This document shows positions 36,143 to 44,418 of a DNA stretch of 64,000 nt, piece by piece; the first letter of the stretch is position 1, and each line of letters begins with the position of its first letter. Under the pieces are notes generated by a model. The model saw only the letters and a list, made by a program, of their open reading frames with translations. It was not told the DNA's origin and made no database searches. The DNA lies in assembly GCA_026645575.1 (NCBI GenBank), contig JAPKMW010000030.1, positions 32,963 to 96,962 of the forward strand. The letters are read 5' to 3'. Source of the stretch: Caldilineaceae bacterium. Lineage in GTDB: Bacteria; Chloroflexota; Anaerolineae; Caldilineales; Caldilineaceae. A program made the translations under genes and the position numbers.

Positions 36143-39100
36143 ATGAACGGAAAACAACATTTCTGTCAGAAAACCTTAACGGTTATTGCTTTAGTTCTGA
36201 TTAGCTTGACCCAAATCGTGTCAACGGCGGCGGCGCTAAGCCCACCACTCCCCTTGCCAGCAGCGACTTTTGCCGAATCGCACCCCAGTACTGACCGCCT
36301 GGCGCCCTACCTACGCCAATTAGCCGTGCAAGAGCCAAACGACCAAGTGCGTGTTATCGTCCAGATGCACACGCAAGATCGCGCTGTCGAAACGGCTGTC
36401 GCGCACGCCGGCGGGCAAATTGTCAAGCAGTTAGCCATGATCAACGCCTTTGTCGCAGATGTCAAGGCCGGTTCTTTACTGACCCTGGCCCAGTCTGCGT
36501 CCGTACGTGCGATCACATTGGATGCCCCTGTGCGTAAGCAAAACAGCGGCGAGGGGAATCAGGTACACATTAGCGATGAATTCAACCAAGTCAGCTATGC
36601 TGGCAGCACTGGCGTCGCGGCTTGGTCCACAGACTGGCAGGAAATCGGCGAAGCAGATGGTGCGGCAGAGGGGAATGTAGCGGTTACACCCTTCTGGGGC
36701 GGCGCGCTACAAGGCTTACGCCTCCAAGGTGGTAACTTTGGGGCCATGCGTCGCGTAGAGCTAGCGGCTGCCCAAAGTGCGCAATTGAGCGTCGCCTATC
36801 GACGCAAGGATCTTGCGAGCGCCGAACAATTTGTGACAATTGCCGTCTCCAGTGACGAGGGCGCTTCCTGGCAGGAAATTGGGCGTCTCAGCGGTCCGGC
36901 CACCGATAGCGAAATTCAATATGCTTACATTGATCTGTCCGCCTTTGTCGGCGCAACCCTGACCCTCCAACTGGTAACATCTGGCGCGATGGATGAAAGC
37001 AGCAAGGTCTACCTGGATTTTATTGATGTGAGCTTTACGCCAACTGTTCCCGTTGCGCCTGCTGCCAAGGTCTATCTACCATTGGTCAGCAGCGAGAGCA
37101 GCACCTTGTCGGCAGAGGGTGACACCACCGACGATATGGTGCAAGCGGCGGCCTATAGCACCGCCAATTTAGCCAGCACCTACGTCAAGGCGATTGGCGC
37201 CGATCGCGTTTGGACGGAATGGCCGTCTTATCTGACCGGCAACAATGTACGGATTGCCGTGGTTGACAGCGGCATCTCTGAACACCCTGATTTACGGAAA
37301 AATGGTCTATCGCGGATTGTGGCGCGGGTTAACTTTGGCCCAGCCTCGACCAACCCCGACGATGATTATGGTCATGGCACCCATGTGGCCGGCATTATGG
37401 GCGGCAATGGCGCGCAATCCAGTGGCAAGTACATGGGGGTTGCCCCCGATGCCAAGTTTGTCGATGTCCGTGTGACCGACGACAAAGGCGCCGGCAGCAC
37501 TTCCAATCTGGTTAACGGACTGCAATGGGTTCTGAACAATAAGAACAGCTATACCATCCGCATCGTCAACATGTCGATCAACAGCAGCGTGCCTGACTCC
37601 TATCTGACCAGCCCGTTGTCGGCGGCGGTGGAAATTCTCTGGTTCAACGGCATTGTTGTTGTCGTTTCCGCGGGCAATGCTGGCGGTGGTAAACTCAATC
37701 CGCCGGCCAATGACCCCTTTGTCATCACCGTTGGCGCAGTAGATGACCTGGATACAGTTAGCACTACGGACGACACCTTAGCCAAATTTTCCAGCTACAG
37801 CATCACCGATGACGGCTTTGCCAAGCCCGACTTGGTGGCGCCAGGGCGCAATATCGTCTCGTTGCTTTCGTCTGATGATAACAATCTCGCCACGAAGTAT
37901 CCAGCGAATAAGCTCAGTGGTAGCGAAGGCGCCTACTACTACAAAATGTCCGGCACCTCCATGGCCGCCGGCGTGGTAAGCGGCGCCATTGCGATTCTAT
38001 TGCAAAAAGAACCCTTGCTGACGCCTGATCAGGTTAAATACCGCCTGCTCCATACCGCCCGCCCCTTTACCACTGGACAAAGCTGTGCAGCCGGCGCCGG
38101 CTATCTGGATATTTATGCCGCTACCCGTACCGCAACCACAGCCAGCGCCAACACGGGACTAAAGGTCAACCAATTGCTCTGGACAGGTTCCAATCCAGTT
38201 AATTGGAACTCAGTGAGTTGGAACTCGGTCAGTTGGAATTCGGTTAGCTGGAACTCCGTCAGTTGGAATTCGGTTAGCTGGAACTCCGTCAGTTGGAATT
38301 CGGTCAGTTGGAATAGCAATGAGAGTGGCGGCGCCAGCCAAGGCAGTTGCAGCGATGTAAGCAATGATGGATTGATCGGTCACTGGCGCTTGAATGAAGG
38401 TGGCAGCACAAGTGTGGCTGATGCTTCCGGCAACAAAAATATTGGCACAACCGTAGGGGCAATCCGCAGCCCGGCGGGGCGGATCAATGGCGCGATCATT
38501 CTGGATGGTCTCAACGATGCTGTGGCAATCCCGTCCTCCAGTTCACTAAACAGTGTGACCAATCAGGTAACGCTTTCCGCCTGGATCTACCGCACCATCG
38601 CCAAAAGTGGCTGGCAAAACATTGTTACCCGGCAATATGGCACATCAAATAAAGATCAGTTTGCCCTGGCACTGAACAATAACGCCTATGCGTTTGTGGT
38701 AAATACGGTTGATAGCGGCCCCAAAACGCTCTATGGGGGTACAAATAAAGTCAACGAATGGGTTCATCTGGCCGGGGTTTACGATGGCAGTACGATGAAA
38801 CTTTATGTGGATGGGAACTTAGTGGCCACCATGAGTGGTGTCACCGGCAATGTTCGTATGGAGAGCAAATCACTCTTCTTTGGCGGCGGCGCCGACGGCG
38901 TTGATCCCAACACCCTCTCCTGGTTTATGAGCGGTCTCATTGATGATGTGCGCATCTATAAGCGCGCCTTGAGCGCCAGTGAGGTGCAAGTCATCGCCAG
39001 GGGCGCCACGAATCCCGGCACACCGGTTTTAATCTATGATGAAGAGTTAGCGACCAACTGGGCCGATTGGTCATGGGATACCACCCGCGATTTTGCCAAC

Positions 39101-39442
39101 ACGACCCCCGTGCTGAGTGGCAGTCGTTCCATTGCCGTCACCTATAACGCCCCTTGGGCCGGTTTTTACCTGCACGCCAATACCCCAGTCAATACCACCG
39201 GCTACTCGCTCCTCCGCTTCCGTGTACGTGGCAGTACGACCAGCGATATCTTACTGGGCGTTTGTGTGAATAGCTGTTCATATAAATACTTTGTCAGCAC
39301 CTATGCTGATCAATGGATTCAGATCGATGTTCCCTTGACCAGCTTTGGCAATCTCACGGCGGTCAGTGACATCTGGTGGCAAAATATGAGCAGTACAGCC
39401 CAATCCACTTTTTATGTCGATCAGATCGAGCTAGTGCCGTAA
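36143..39442 (+). CDS. Secreted S8 (subtilisin-like) serine peptidase with LamG-like domain and WNSVS repeats
   Basis: A 1099-residue exported protease. Residues 1-31 are a signal peptide. About 45-135 is an I9-like propeptide (NDQVRVIVQMHTQDRAVETA). About 145-300 is a jelly-roll-like insert before the catalytic domain. The triad is Asp375 (VVDSG), His411 (GHGTHVAG) and Ser606 (GTSMAAG). After the catalytic domain come seven WNSVS pentapeptides plus WNS at about 688-725. A LamG/concanavalin-like domain follows (GHWRLNEGG, LDGLNDAVAIP, TLSAWIYRT), and a C-terminal beta-sandwich resembling carbohydrate-binding modules. It probably acts outside the cell on proteins while bound to glycans. A shorter paralogue lies at 52396-54087. 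Confidence 0.93.
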   Translation: MNGKQHFCQKTLTVIALVLISLTQIVSTAAALSPPLPLPAATFAESHPSTDRLAPYLRQLAVQEPNDQVRVIVQMHTQDRAVETAVAHAGGQIVKQLAMINAFVADVKAGSLLTLAQSASVRAITLDAPVRKQNSGEGNQVHISDEFNQVSYAGSTGVAAWSTDWQEIGEADGAAEGNVAVTPFWGGALQGLRLQGGNFGAMRRVELAAAQSAQLSVAYRRKDLASAEQFVTIAVSSDEGASWQEIGRLSGPATDSEIQYAYIDLSAFVGATLTLQLVTSGAMDESSKVYLDFIDVSFTPTVPVAPAAKVYLPLVSSESSTLSAEGDTTDDMVQAAAYSTANLASTYVKAIGADRVWTEWPSYLTGNNVRIAVVDSGISEHPDLRKNGLSRIVARVNFGPASTNPDDDYGHGTHVAGIMGGNGAQSSGKYMGVAPDAKFVDVRVTDDKGAGSTSNLVNGLQWVLNNKNSYTIRIVNMSINSSVPDSYLTSPLSAAVEILWFNGIVVVVSAGNAGGGKLNPPANDPFVITVGAVDDLDTVSTTDDTLAKFSSYSITDDGFAKPDLVAPGRNIVSLLSSDDNNLATKYPANKLSGSEGAYYYKMSGTSMAAGVVSGAIAILLQKEPLLTPDQVKYRLLHTARPFTTGQSCAAGAGYLDIYAATRTATTASANTGLKVNQLLWTGSNPVNWNSVSWNSVSWNSVSWNSVSWNSVSWNSVSWNSVSWNSNESGGASQGSCSDVSNDGLIGHWRLNEGGSTSVADASGNKNIGTTVGAIRSPAGRINGAIILDGLNDAVAIPSSSSLNSVTNQVTLSAWIYRTIAKSGWQNIVTRQYGTSNKDQFALALNNNAYAFVVNTVDSGPKTLYGGTNKVNEWVHLAGVYDGSTMKLYVDGNLVATMSGVTGNVRMESKSLFFGGGADGVDPNTLSWFMSGLIDDVRIYKRALSASEVQVIARGATNPGTPVLIYDEELATNWADWSWDTTRDFANTTPVLSGSRSIAVTYNAPWAGFYLHANTPVNTTGYSLLRFRVRGSTTSDILLGVCVNSCSYKYFVSTYADQWIQIDVPLTSFGNLTAVSDIWWQNMSSTAQSTFYVDQIELVP
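38204..38317 (+). repeat. WNSVS coding repeat (7 units plus WNS)
   Basis: Seven 15-bp units encode Trp-Asn-Ser-Val-Ser; the next unit stops at Trp-Asn-Ser. Codons for Asn, Ser and Val vary between units (AAC/AAT, TCA/TCG/TCC, GTG/GTC/GTT), so the peptide is kept while DNA identity is not perfect. Confidence 0.95.
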
Positions 39443-39477
39443 GCCAGTCGGTCAACCAAAGGGTGATGGCTAGAACC

Positions 39478-39547
39478 GTCCCGTAGGGACGCTTGAGTTT
39501 AGCAGGAAAGGTAAAATTTTCTCTAAATTCAAGTGTCCCTACGGGAC
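39478..39547. repeat. 24-bp hairpin H17
   Basis: Arms 39478-39501 and 39524-39547 pair fully if two G-U pairs are allowed in a plus-strand transcript; loop 22 nt. The outer part is itself palindromic (GTCCCGTAGGGAC). It lies between the convergent subtilase and ABC ATPase genes. Confidence 0.85.
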
Positions 39548-39622
39548 AATCAACCCATCAAGGCGCGTTGACAAAGCCATAGGTCACGCTAAGTTGATAG
39601 AGTGTCTTCCTGTCTTCCTGCC

Positions 39623-41170
39623 TCACCCAACCACCCCGGCCATCCACAGGCCAAGCTGTTCAGCCGTCGCTTGCCCACGTTCTACCACACCAACGATGCG
39701 CCCTTCATACAGAACCGCAATACGGTCACACAAGGCGAGGATTTCATCTAAATCTTCCGAAATAAGGAGCGTGGCAGTTCCCTGCGCACGTTGGTCGAGC
39801 AACCGTTGGTGAATATATTCGGTGGCGCCGATGTCAACACCACGGGTCGGTTGGGCCGCCACCAGCACCCGTGGTTGGCGCGCCAGTTCGCGTGCCATAA
39901 TCACCTTTTGGATGTTGCCGCCGGAGAGGCTCTTGATTTTGGTTTCAATGGTCGGCGTCTTCACCTGAAAGTCGCGCACCAGTTGACGGCTGCGTTCGCC
40001 GATGGCTTTGAAATCGAGGAAGGTGCGCCGGCTAAAGGGCGGACGGGTATGATCCTGTAACATCAGATTTTCGGCAACGGTAAATTCTTGAATGACGCCA
40101 TCGTGCATTCGCTCTTCGGGGATGTAGGCCAGACCAACGGCAGTGCGCTTACCCGTGGGCCAGTGGGTCATCTCACTTTGGCCTAGGTAAACCGTCCCTT
40201 GCGTCACCAGGCGCAGACCGGCGATTACTTCCGCCAACTCCCGCTGCCCATTGCCGCTGACTCCGGCCACGCCGAGAATCTCACCGGCTTGAATTTGTAA
40301 CGAAACATTGCGCAAAGCCGGTTGACCAGTGATGCCCAAGGCGCTGACGTTGCGTAGTTCCAACAGCGTTTCCCCTTTAGCAACGGCGGCGCGCTCCCGT
40401 TCCAACAACACCTCGCGCCCGACCATCATGCGTGCCAACTGGGCGCGGGTCACGCCGTCGTTGGCGGTGGCGCCGGCCAGTTGACCGCCGCGCAGCACCG
40501 TGATGCGGTGGCTGATGTTGATCACTTCATGCAACTTGTGGCTGATAAAGATCAGACTGTGACCATCCTGCGCCATCTGTTTCAGCGTGACAAAGAGATC
40601 GTCCACCTCCTGCGGCGTGAGGACGGCGGTCGGCTCGTCGAGAATCAACAGCGCGGCGCCGCGGTAGAGCGCTTTGATGATCTCCACGCGCTGCCGTTCG
40701 CCCACGGCCAGCGTCCAGACTGGCGCACGGGGGTCGATCTGCAAGCCATAGGTTTTCGACAATTCCCGAATGCGCGCCTCAACCCGATCCAGATCCAATA
40801 CCGGCTCGCGGCTGGAGGCCAGTCCCAGCGCCACATTTTCGCGCACCGTCAGCGTGTCCACCAACATAAAGTGTTGATGAATCATGCCAATGCCCAGGTT
40901 AATCGCATCAGTGGGCGAGTGAATGCGCACCGGCTGGCCGTTGATGGCGATCTCGCCGCCATCGGGCTGGTAGAGACCGTAGAGGATCTTCATCAAGGTC
41001 GATTTGCCGGCGCCATTTTCGCCGAGGAGTGCGTGAACTTCACCAGCGCGCACATCAAAATCAACCTGGTCACAGGCCAGCACACCGGGAAAGCGCTTAA
41101 CAATGCCGCGCATGGTCAGGTGATCAATTCGAGGACGCCCGGTGGGTAGGGTCGCAGAGAAGTTTTGCAT
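39623..41170 (-). CDS. ABC transporter ATPase with two nucleotide-binding domains (BMP/nucleoside type)
   Basis: A 515-residue protein with two ABC domains, like RbsA and YufO. Domain 1 has GENGAGKST (Walker A), GIGMIHQHFMLVDTLTV, a signature loop LAVGERQRVEI and ILDEPTAVLTPQE (Walker B). Domain 2 has a modified Walker A, GVSGNGQRE, then YIPEERMHDG, the signature LSGGNIQK and a weakened Walker B, VLVAAQPTRGVDIGA. The GIGMIHQHF and IPEERMHDG segments are typical of transporters that pair with BMP lipoproteins for purine nucleosides. ATG 41170 is preferred; an in-frame start at 41248 adds 26 residues without conserved features. It should power the BMP cassette at 42318-45495, although a plus-strand gene lies between them. 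Confidence 0.93.
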   Translation of the reverse strand: MQNFSATLPTGRPRIDHLTMRGIVKRFPGVLACDQVDFDVRAGEVHALLGENGAGKSTLMKILYGLYQPDGGEIAINGQPVRIHSPTDAINLGIGMIHQHFMLVDTLTVRENVALGLASSREPVLDLDRVEARIRELSKTYGLQIDPRAPVWTLAVGERQRVEIIKALYRGAALLILDEPTAVLTPQEVDDLFVTLKQMAQDGHSLIFISHKLHEVINISHRITVLRGGQLAGATANDGVTRAQLARMMVGREVLLERERAAVAKGETLLELRNVSALGITGQPALRNVSLQIQAGEILGVAGVSGNGQRELAEVIAGLRLVTQGTVYLGQSEMTHWPTGKRTAVGLAYIPEERMHDGVIQEFTVAENLMLQDHTRPPFSRRTFLDFKAIGERSRQLVRDFQVKTPTIETKIKSLSGGNIQKVIMARELARQPRVLVAAQPTRGVDIGATEYIHQRLLDQRAQGTATLLISEDLDEILALCDRIAVLYEGRIVGVVERGQATAEQLGLWMAGVVG

Positions 41171-41288
41171 AATCTTTGTACAATCTTGTGCTGGGCAAAT
41201 GTAGCGAGTTATCCAGCATTCTGTTTCATTCGTTGATATGCTGTGCAACAGACAGATACGAAGAATGGTAAAAAAGGAACGGTGAGCT

Positions 41289-42122
41289 ATGTCTATGAAT
41301 GCATATGAATCTTACCCTAAATCACACAACAATGTTGCGCAAGCCGGATCGGTGGGTAGCGATCTGGTGCGCCAGGTGCTGGTCATTGTCGCACTGGCTG
41401 CGACCATTTTTGTCAACTACCTCTCCAATGCGTTGCCCATCAATGGCCGCACTCCCGGCGAAATTTCTGATAGCTTTCCGGTGCGCTTTACCCCGGCTGG
41501 TTACGTTTTCAGCATTTGGAGTATCATCTATCTGGGGTTGATTGCCTATGCGATCTACCAAGCCTTGCCCAGCCAGCGCGCCAACCCCCGCTTACGCGCC
41601 ATTGGCTGGCCCTTTGTGCTGAGTTGTGTCGCCAATAGCGGCTGGATCTTTGCCTGGCATTACGGGCTTTACCCGCTCTCGCTATTGATCATGTTGGTGC
41701 TGTTGGGGTCGTTGATCACGGTCTATCGCCACCTCTATCCAGCCTATCGCACTGTCGCAGCGGTGGAACGGTGGACAACCCACATCCCCTTTCGCATCTA
41801 CCTGGGCTGGATCACGGTGGCGACCATTGCCAATGCCACCATTGTTCTCTACAACTGGGGCTGGCAAGGCGCACCGCTGACCGCTGAGACTTGGGCCGCT
41901 CTGTTAATTTATATCGCGACTGTTATCGGCTTTTTCTTTGCCCTGCGCCTGCGCGATATCGCCTATACCCTGGTTTTGGTCTGGGCCTTTGTCGGCATCT
42001 ATGTGGCGCAGAACGACGCCCCCTTGACAGCCTATAGTGCATTGGCCATGGCCGGCCTGTTGACTGGCGCCGCGTTCACCGCTTTCCTGTTGCGCCACAG
42101 CCACACAGAGCCGACGACGTAG
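41289..42122 (+). CDS. TspO/MBR-related (tryptophan-rich sensory-like) membrane protein
   Basis: A 277-residue protein with about eight hydrophobic helices and many Trp and Tyr residues at helix ends. FTPAGYVFSIWSIIYLGL and VLSCVANSGWIFAWHYGL resemble TspO core motifs (PxWVFxxxW, NxxW) within a longer protein of the type often annotated as tryptophan-rich sensory protein. TspO proteins bind porphyrins and lipids; the function of this long form is not settled. It starts at ATG 41289 behind AAGGA and GGTGAG. It is transcribed opposite to, and inserted between, the ATPase and the remaining genes of the BMP transporter. Confidence 0.75.
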   Translation: MSMNAYESYPKSHNNVAQAGSVGSDLVRQVLVIVALAATIFVNYLSNALPINGRTPGEISDSFPVRFTPAGYVFSIWSIIYLGLIAYAIYQALPSQRANPRLRAIGWPFVLSCVANSGWIFAWHYGLYPLSLLIMLVLLGSLITVYRHLYPAYRTVAAVERWTTHIPFRIYLGWITVATIANATIVLYNWGWQGAPLTAETWAALLIYIATVIGFFFALRLRDIAYTLVLVWAFVGIYVAQNDAPLTAYSALAMAGLLTGAAFTAFLLRHSHTEPTT

Positions 42123-42128
42123 GGTTTT

Positions 42129-42314
42129 CGTAGGAAAGACATTAGTCTTTGGGCAGGCTTCAAAGACTAATGTGGTTCATCAGGAACTCATGGGCTTGAC
42201 AACCATCTTCCCGGAAGGTTTGACAGGATCGTCCGGTCGACAAAACCGACCTTCCGGGAAGATTTACATGTCAACTCCCTGAGTTCCTGCTGAGCCACTA
42301 ATGTCTTTCCTACG
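42129..42314. repeat. Nested multi-arm palindrome H18 (186 bp)
   Basis: Arms nest concentrically: 42129-42146 with 42297-42314 (18 bp exact), 42181-42190 with 42280-42289 (10 bp exact), TTGACA 42196-42201 with TGTCAA 42269-42274, and 42205-42219 with 42249-42263 (15 bp exact). A competing local hairpin pairs 42139-42151 with 42161-42173 (13 bp). It fills the gap between two convergent genes. Confidence 0.85.
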
Positions 42315-42317
42315 GCG

Positions 42318-43376
42318 CTACTCAGTCGGCAACGGTTTAATTTCGCCACTCTTGATGCCGGCAATGGCAGCTTCAGCCGCAGCGCGAATTTCGTCGGTCA
42401 ACGCCGCGTTGTCACTCAATTGCATTTGCAAGCCATCGGCCAGCGTCAAGACGTAGACCTTACCGCCCAGCGTACCGGCTTGGTGCAGCGCAATCATATC
42501 TTTCACCGCCGCCGTCCAATCATAAAGCTGATTGGCGACCACATACTCTGGCGCCAGCAGCGTCTGATCCGATTGGGTGCCGAGCCAGAAGACCTTGTTT
42601 TCGGCGGCAATGCCAATCGAGCCGACCACCTGTTGCGCCGAACCGGTCAATACATCGGCGCCGGCTTTGATATGGGTGTTGGCTGCTTCCGCGGCCAGCG
42701 CTGTATCGCCAAAGGAGCCGGTGTAACTGATATTGACCACGGCATCCGGCTTCGTTGCCTTGACGCCGGCCACAAAGCCATCAATATAGAGCTTGGCATC
42801 CCCCGCCTCGACCGGGCCGACCACGCCGATGATGTTGGCCTGACTGAGCATTGCGGCGATGACGCCGTTGACATAACCGCCCTCTTGGGCCAGCGCTTCA
42901 TAGGCAAAGACATTCGTAAAGCCATTGGCTTCACCGGTGTCATTGGCCGTACCCCAGGCAAAGCTGGTCTCCGGGAAATCCTTGGCGACTTCAAACATCG
43001 AGTTGCCATATTGGGTACCGTGGGCAATGACCAAGTGGTTGCCATCCGCCGCATAATCGCGAATCGCCGCGGCGGCATCGGCCACCTGGAACATATTCTC
43101 GGAAACGGAAATTTGCAACGCACTCTCGCCGCCCATTTCGGTCTGCACGGCGACCAACGCGGTGTACATCGCCTGGCTCCAGGCAATATCTTCCTTGCTG
43201 CTCGGCATGACAATGGCGATGCGGAAGGGTTCGCCGGCTGCCGCTTCCCCCTCTGCCGCCGGTTCCGCTGTCGCCGCCGCCTCACCGGCCGGCGCCGCAA
43301 CCGGCGCCGCACAGGCGCCTACCAACAAAGTCAACACCACCAATAGACTAACTACAATCCCTGTCATTTTTTGCAT
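42318..43376 (-). CDS. BMP-family substrate-binding lipoprotein
   Basis: A 352-residue lipoprotein with a short leader and lipobox VGAC at Cys22, then an Ala/Pro/Glu linker. The fold is that of basic membrane protein (BMP, PnrA-like) receptors: FRIAIVMPSSKEDIAWSQA at the first strand, HLVIAHGTQYGNSMFEVAK, YVNGVIAAMLSQANIIGVVG, KVFWLGTQSD and YDWTAAVKDMI. PnrA-type proteins bind purine nucleosides, so import of nucleosides or a related compound is likely. ATG 43376 follows GGGGG by about seven bases; an upstream ATG at 43394 would include that site. It forms an operon with two permeases upstream on the same strand. Confidence 0.92.
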   Translation of the reverse strand: MQKMTGIVVSLLVVLTLLVGACAAPVAAPAGEAAATAEPAAEGEAAAGEPFRIAIVMPSSKEDIAWSQAMYTALVAVQTEMGGESALQISVSENMFQVADAAAAIRDYAADGNHLVIAHGTQYGNSMFEVAKDFPETSFAWGTANDTGEANGFTNVFAYEALAQEGGYVNGVIAAMLSQANIIGVVGPVEAGDAKLYIDGFVAGVKATKPDAVVNISYTGSFGDTALAAEAANTHIKAGADVLTGSAQQVVGSIGIAAENKVFWLGTQSDQTLLAPEYVVANQLYDWTAAVKDMIALHQAGTLGGKVYVLTLADGLQMQLSDNAALTDEIRAAAEAAIAGIKSGEIKPLPTE

Positions 43377-43456
43377 AACATTCCCCCCAATCAAGAAATA
43401 TAATAGAGTTCATCTAGTTTGGTTGGACAAGCTGTGAAGGCACGATTCCCCTGTTA

Positions 43457-43482
43457 TCCTGTCACCTTGTCACCTTGTCAGG
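43457..43482. repeat. Tandem TGTCACCT word
   Basis: TGTCACCT repeats about two and a half times between the BMP gene and its permease. The same word forms the right arm of hairpin H10 at 22285-22303. A poor complement lies at 43425-43440, so this looks like a half or decayed hairpin. Confidence 0.6.
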
Positions 43483-43487
43483 AGCCA

Positions 43488-44417
43488 CTACTCCCCCCGT
43501 TCAAACGGCTTGGTCAGCGCCGCCGGCTGTTGCACCTGCCGCACGGCCAGCGCCAGCACGACAATGGTCAAAATATAGGGCAACATCACCGCCAGATCGG
43601 ACGGAATGGCGACCCCTTTGACCTGCATCCACAGTTGAAAAGCGCTGACTGTGCTAAAGAGCAACGCCCCACCCAAGACGCCAAAGGGGCGCCAACTGCC
43701 AAAGTAGACTAGCGCCACGGCAATAAAGCCCATGCCATTGGTCAAGTTCTGCTGGAAGACATTGAGCAGCCCGACACTAAGCGACGCCCCCGCCAACCCC
43801 GCCAGCGCCCCACCCAGGATCAAGGTGGCATAGCGCACCCGGTTGACCGGCACCCCCAGCGAATCCGCCGCCTCAGGATTGTGACCGACAGCGCGCACCT
43901 TGAGGCCAAAGGTCGTCTTGTTCAAGACAAACCAACTGACCGGCACCAGCAGATAGGCGAGATAGATCAGAAGACTGTGATCAAAAAAGATTTCCCCGAT
44001 CACCGGCAAGTCACTCAGCCAGGGCAGACGCAACGCAGAAAAACCAGAAATGCCCACCACCGAGCCGACCAGCGTCTTAAAGAGCAGATCGCTCAATCCC
44101 AGCCCGACCAGATAGAGTCCGATGCCGCTGATGCCTTGTTCTGCCTTCATCGTCACGCTGATCACCGCCATCAACAGCCCTAGGATTGCGCCGACGAGTA
44201 GGGCCAGGACAATCGCTAACCAGAGATTCTGCGTGTAAAAGGCGGCATAAAAGGCCGCAAACGCCCCCATCAGCATAATGCCATCCACGCCCAAATTGAG
44301 GACGCCAGAGCGTTGGGCAAACATCTCGCCAATCGCAGCATAGATGTAAGGCGTCGCCAACCGAATGCCGCTGTGGGCAATGCCGCTCAAAACGGTAAAA
44401 GAAAGTAGTTCGTCCAT
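43488..44417 (-). CDS. ABC transporter permease (BMP/nucleoside type, YufQ-like)
   Basis: A 309-residue permease of the branched-chain amino acid/nucleoside superfamily (BPD_transp_2) with about eight to nine helices. Family marks are GEMFAQRSGVLNLGVDGIMLMGAF near the N-terminus and GLSDLLFKTLVGSVVG, followed by GLKVRAVGHNPEAADSLGVP, the cytoplasmic loop contacting the ATPase. ATG 44417 lies one base after the stop of the partner permease, and its GAAGGG site overlaps the end of that gene, so the pair is translationally coupled. It forms the pore with the 44419-45495 product. Confidence 0.93.
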   Translation of the reverse strand: MDELLSFTVLSGIAHSGIRLATPYIYAAIGEMFAQRSGVLNLGVDGIMLMGAFAAFYAAFYTQNLWLAIVLALLVGAILGLLMAVISVTMKAEQGISGIGLYLVGLGLSDLLFKTLVGSVVGISGFSALRLPWLSDLPVIGEIFFDHSLLIYLAYLLVPVSWFVLNKTTFGLKVRAVGHNPEAADSLGVPVNRVRYATLILGGALAGLAGASLSVGLLNVFQQNLTNGMGFIAVALVYFGSWRPFGVLGGALLFSTVSAFQLWMQVKGVAIPSDLAVMLPYILTIVVLALAVRQVQQPAALTKPFERGE

Positions 44418-44418
44418 G

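Noticed and set aside
42420..43346. 308-codon open frame antisense to the BMP receptor gene
   Set aside because: Shadow of a well-supported lipoprotein gene; no ribosome-binding site or family motif.
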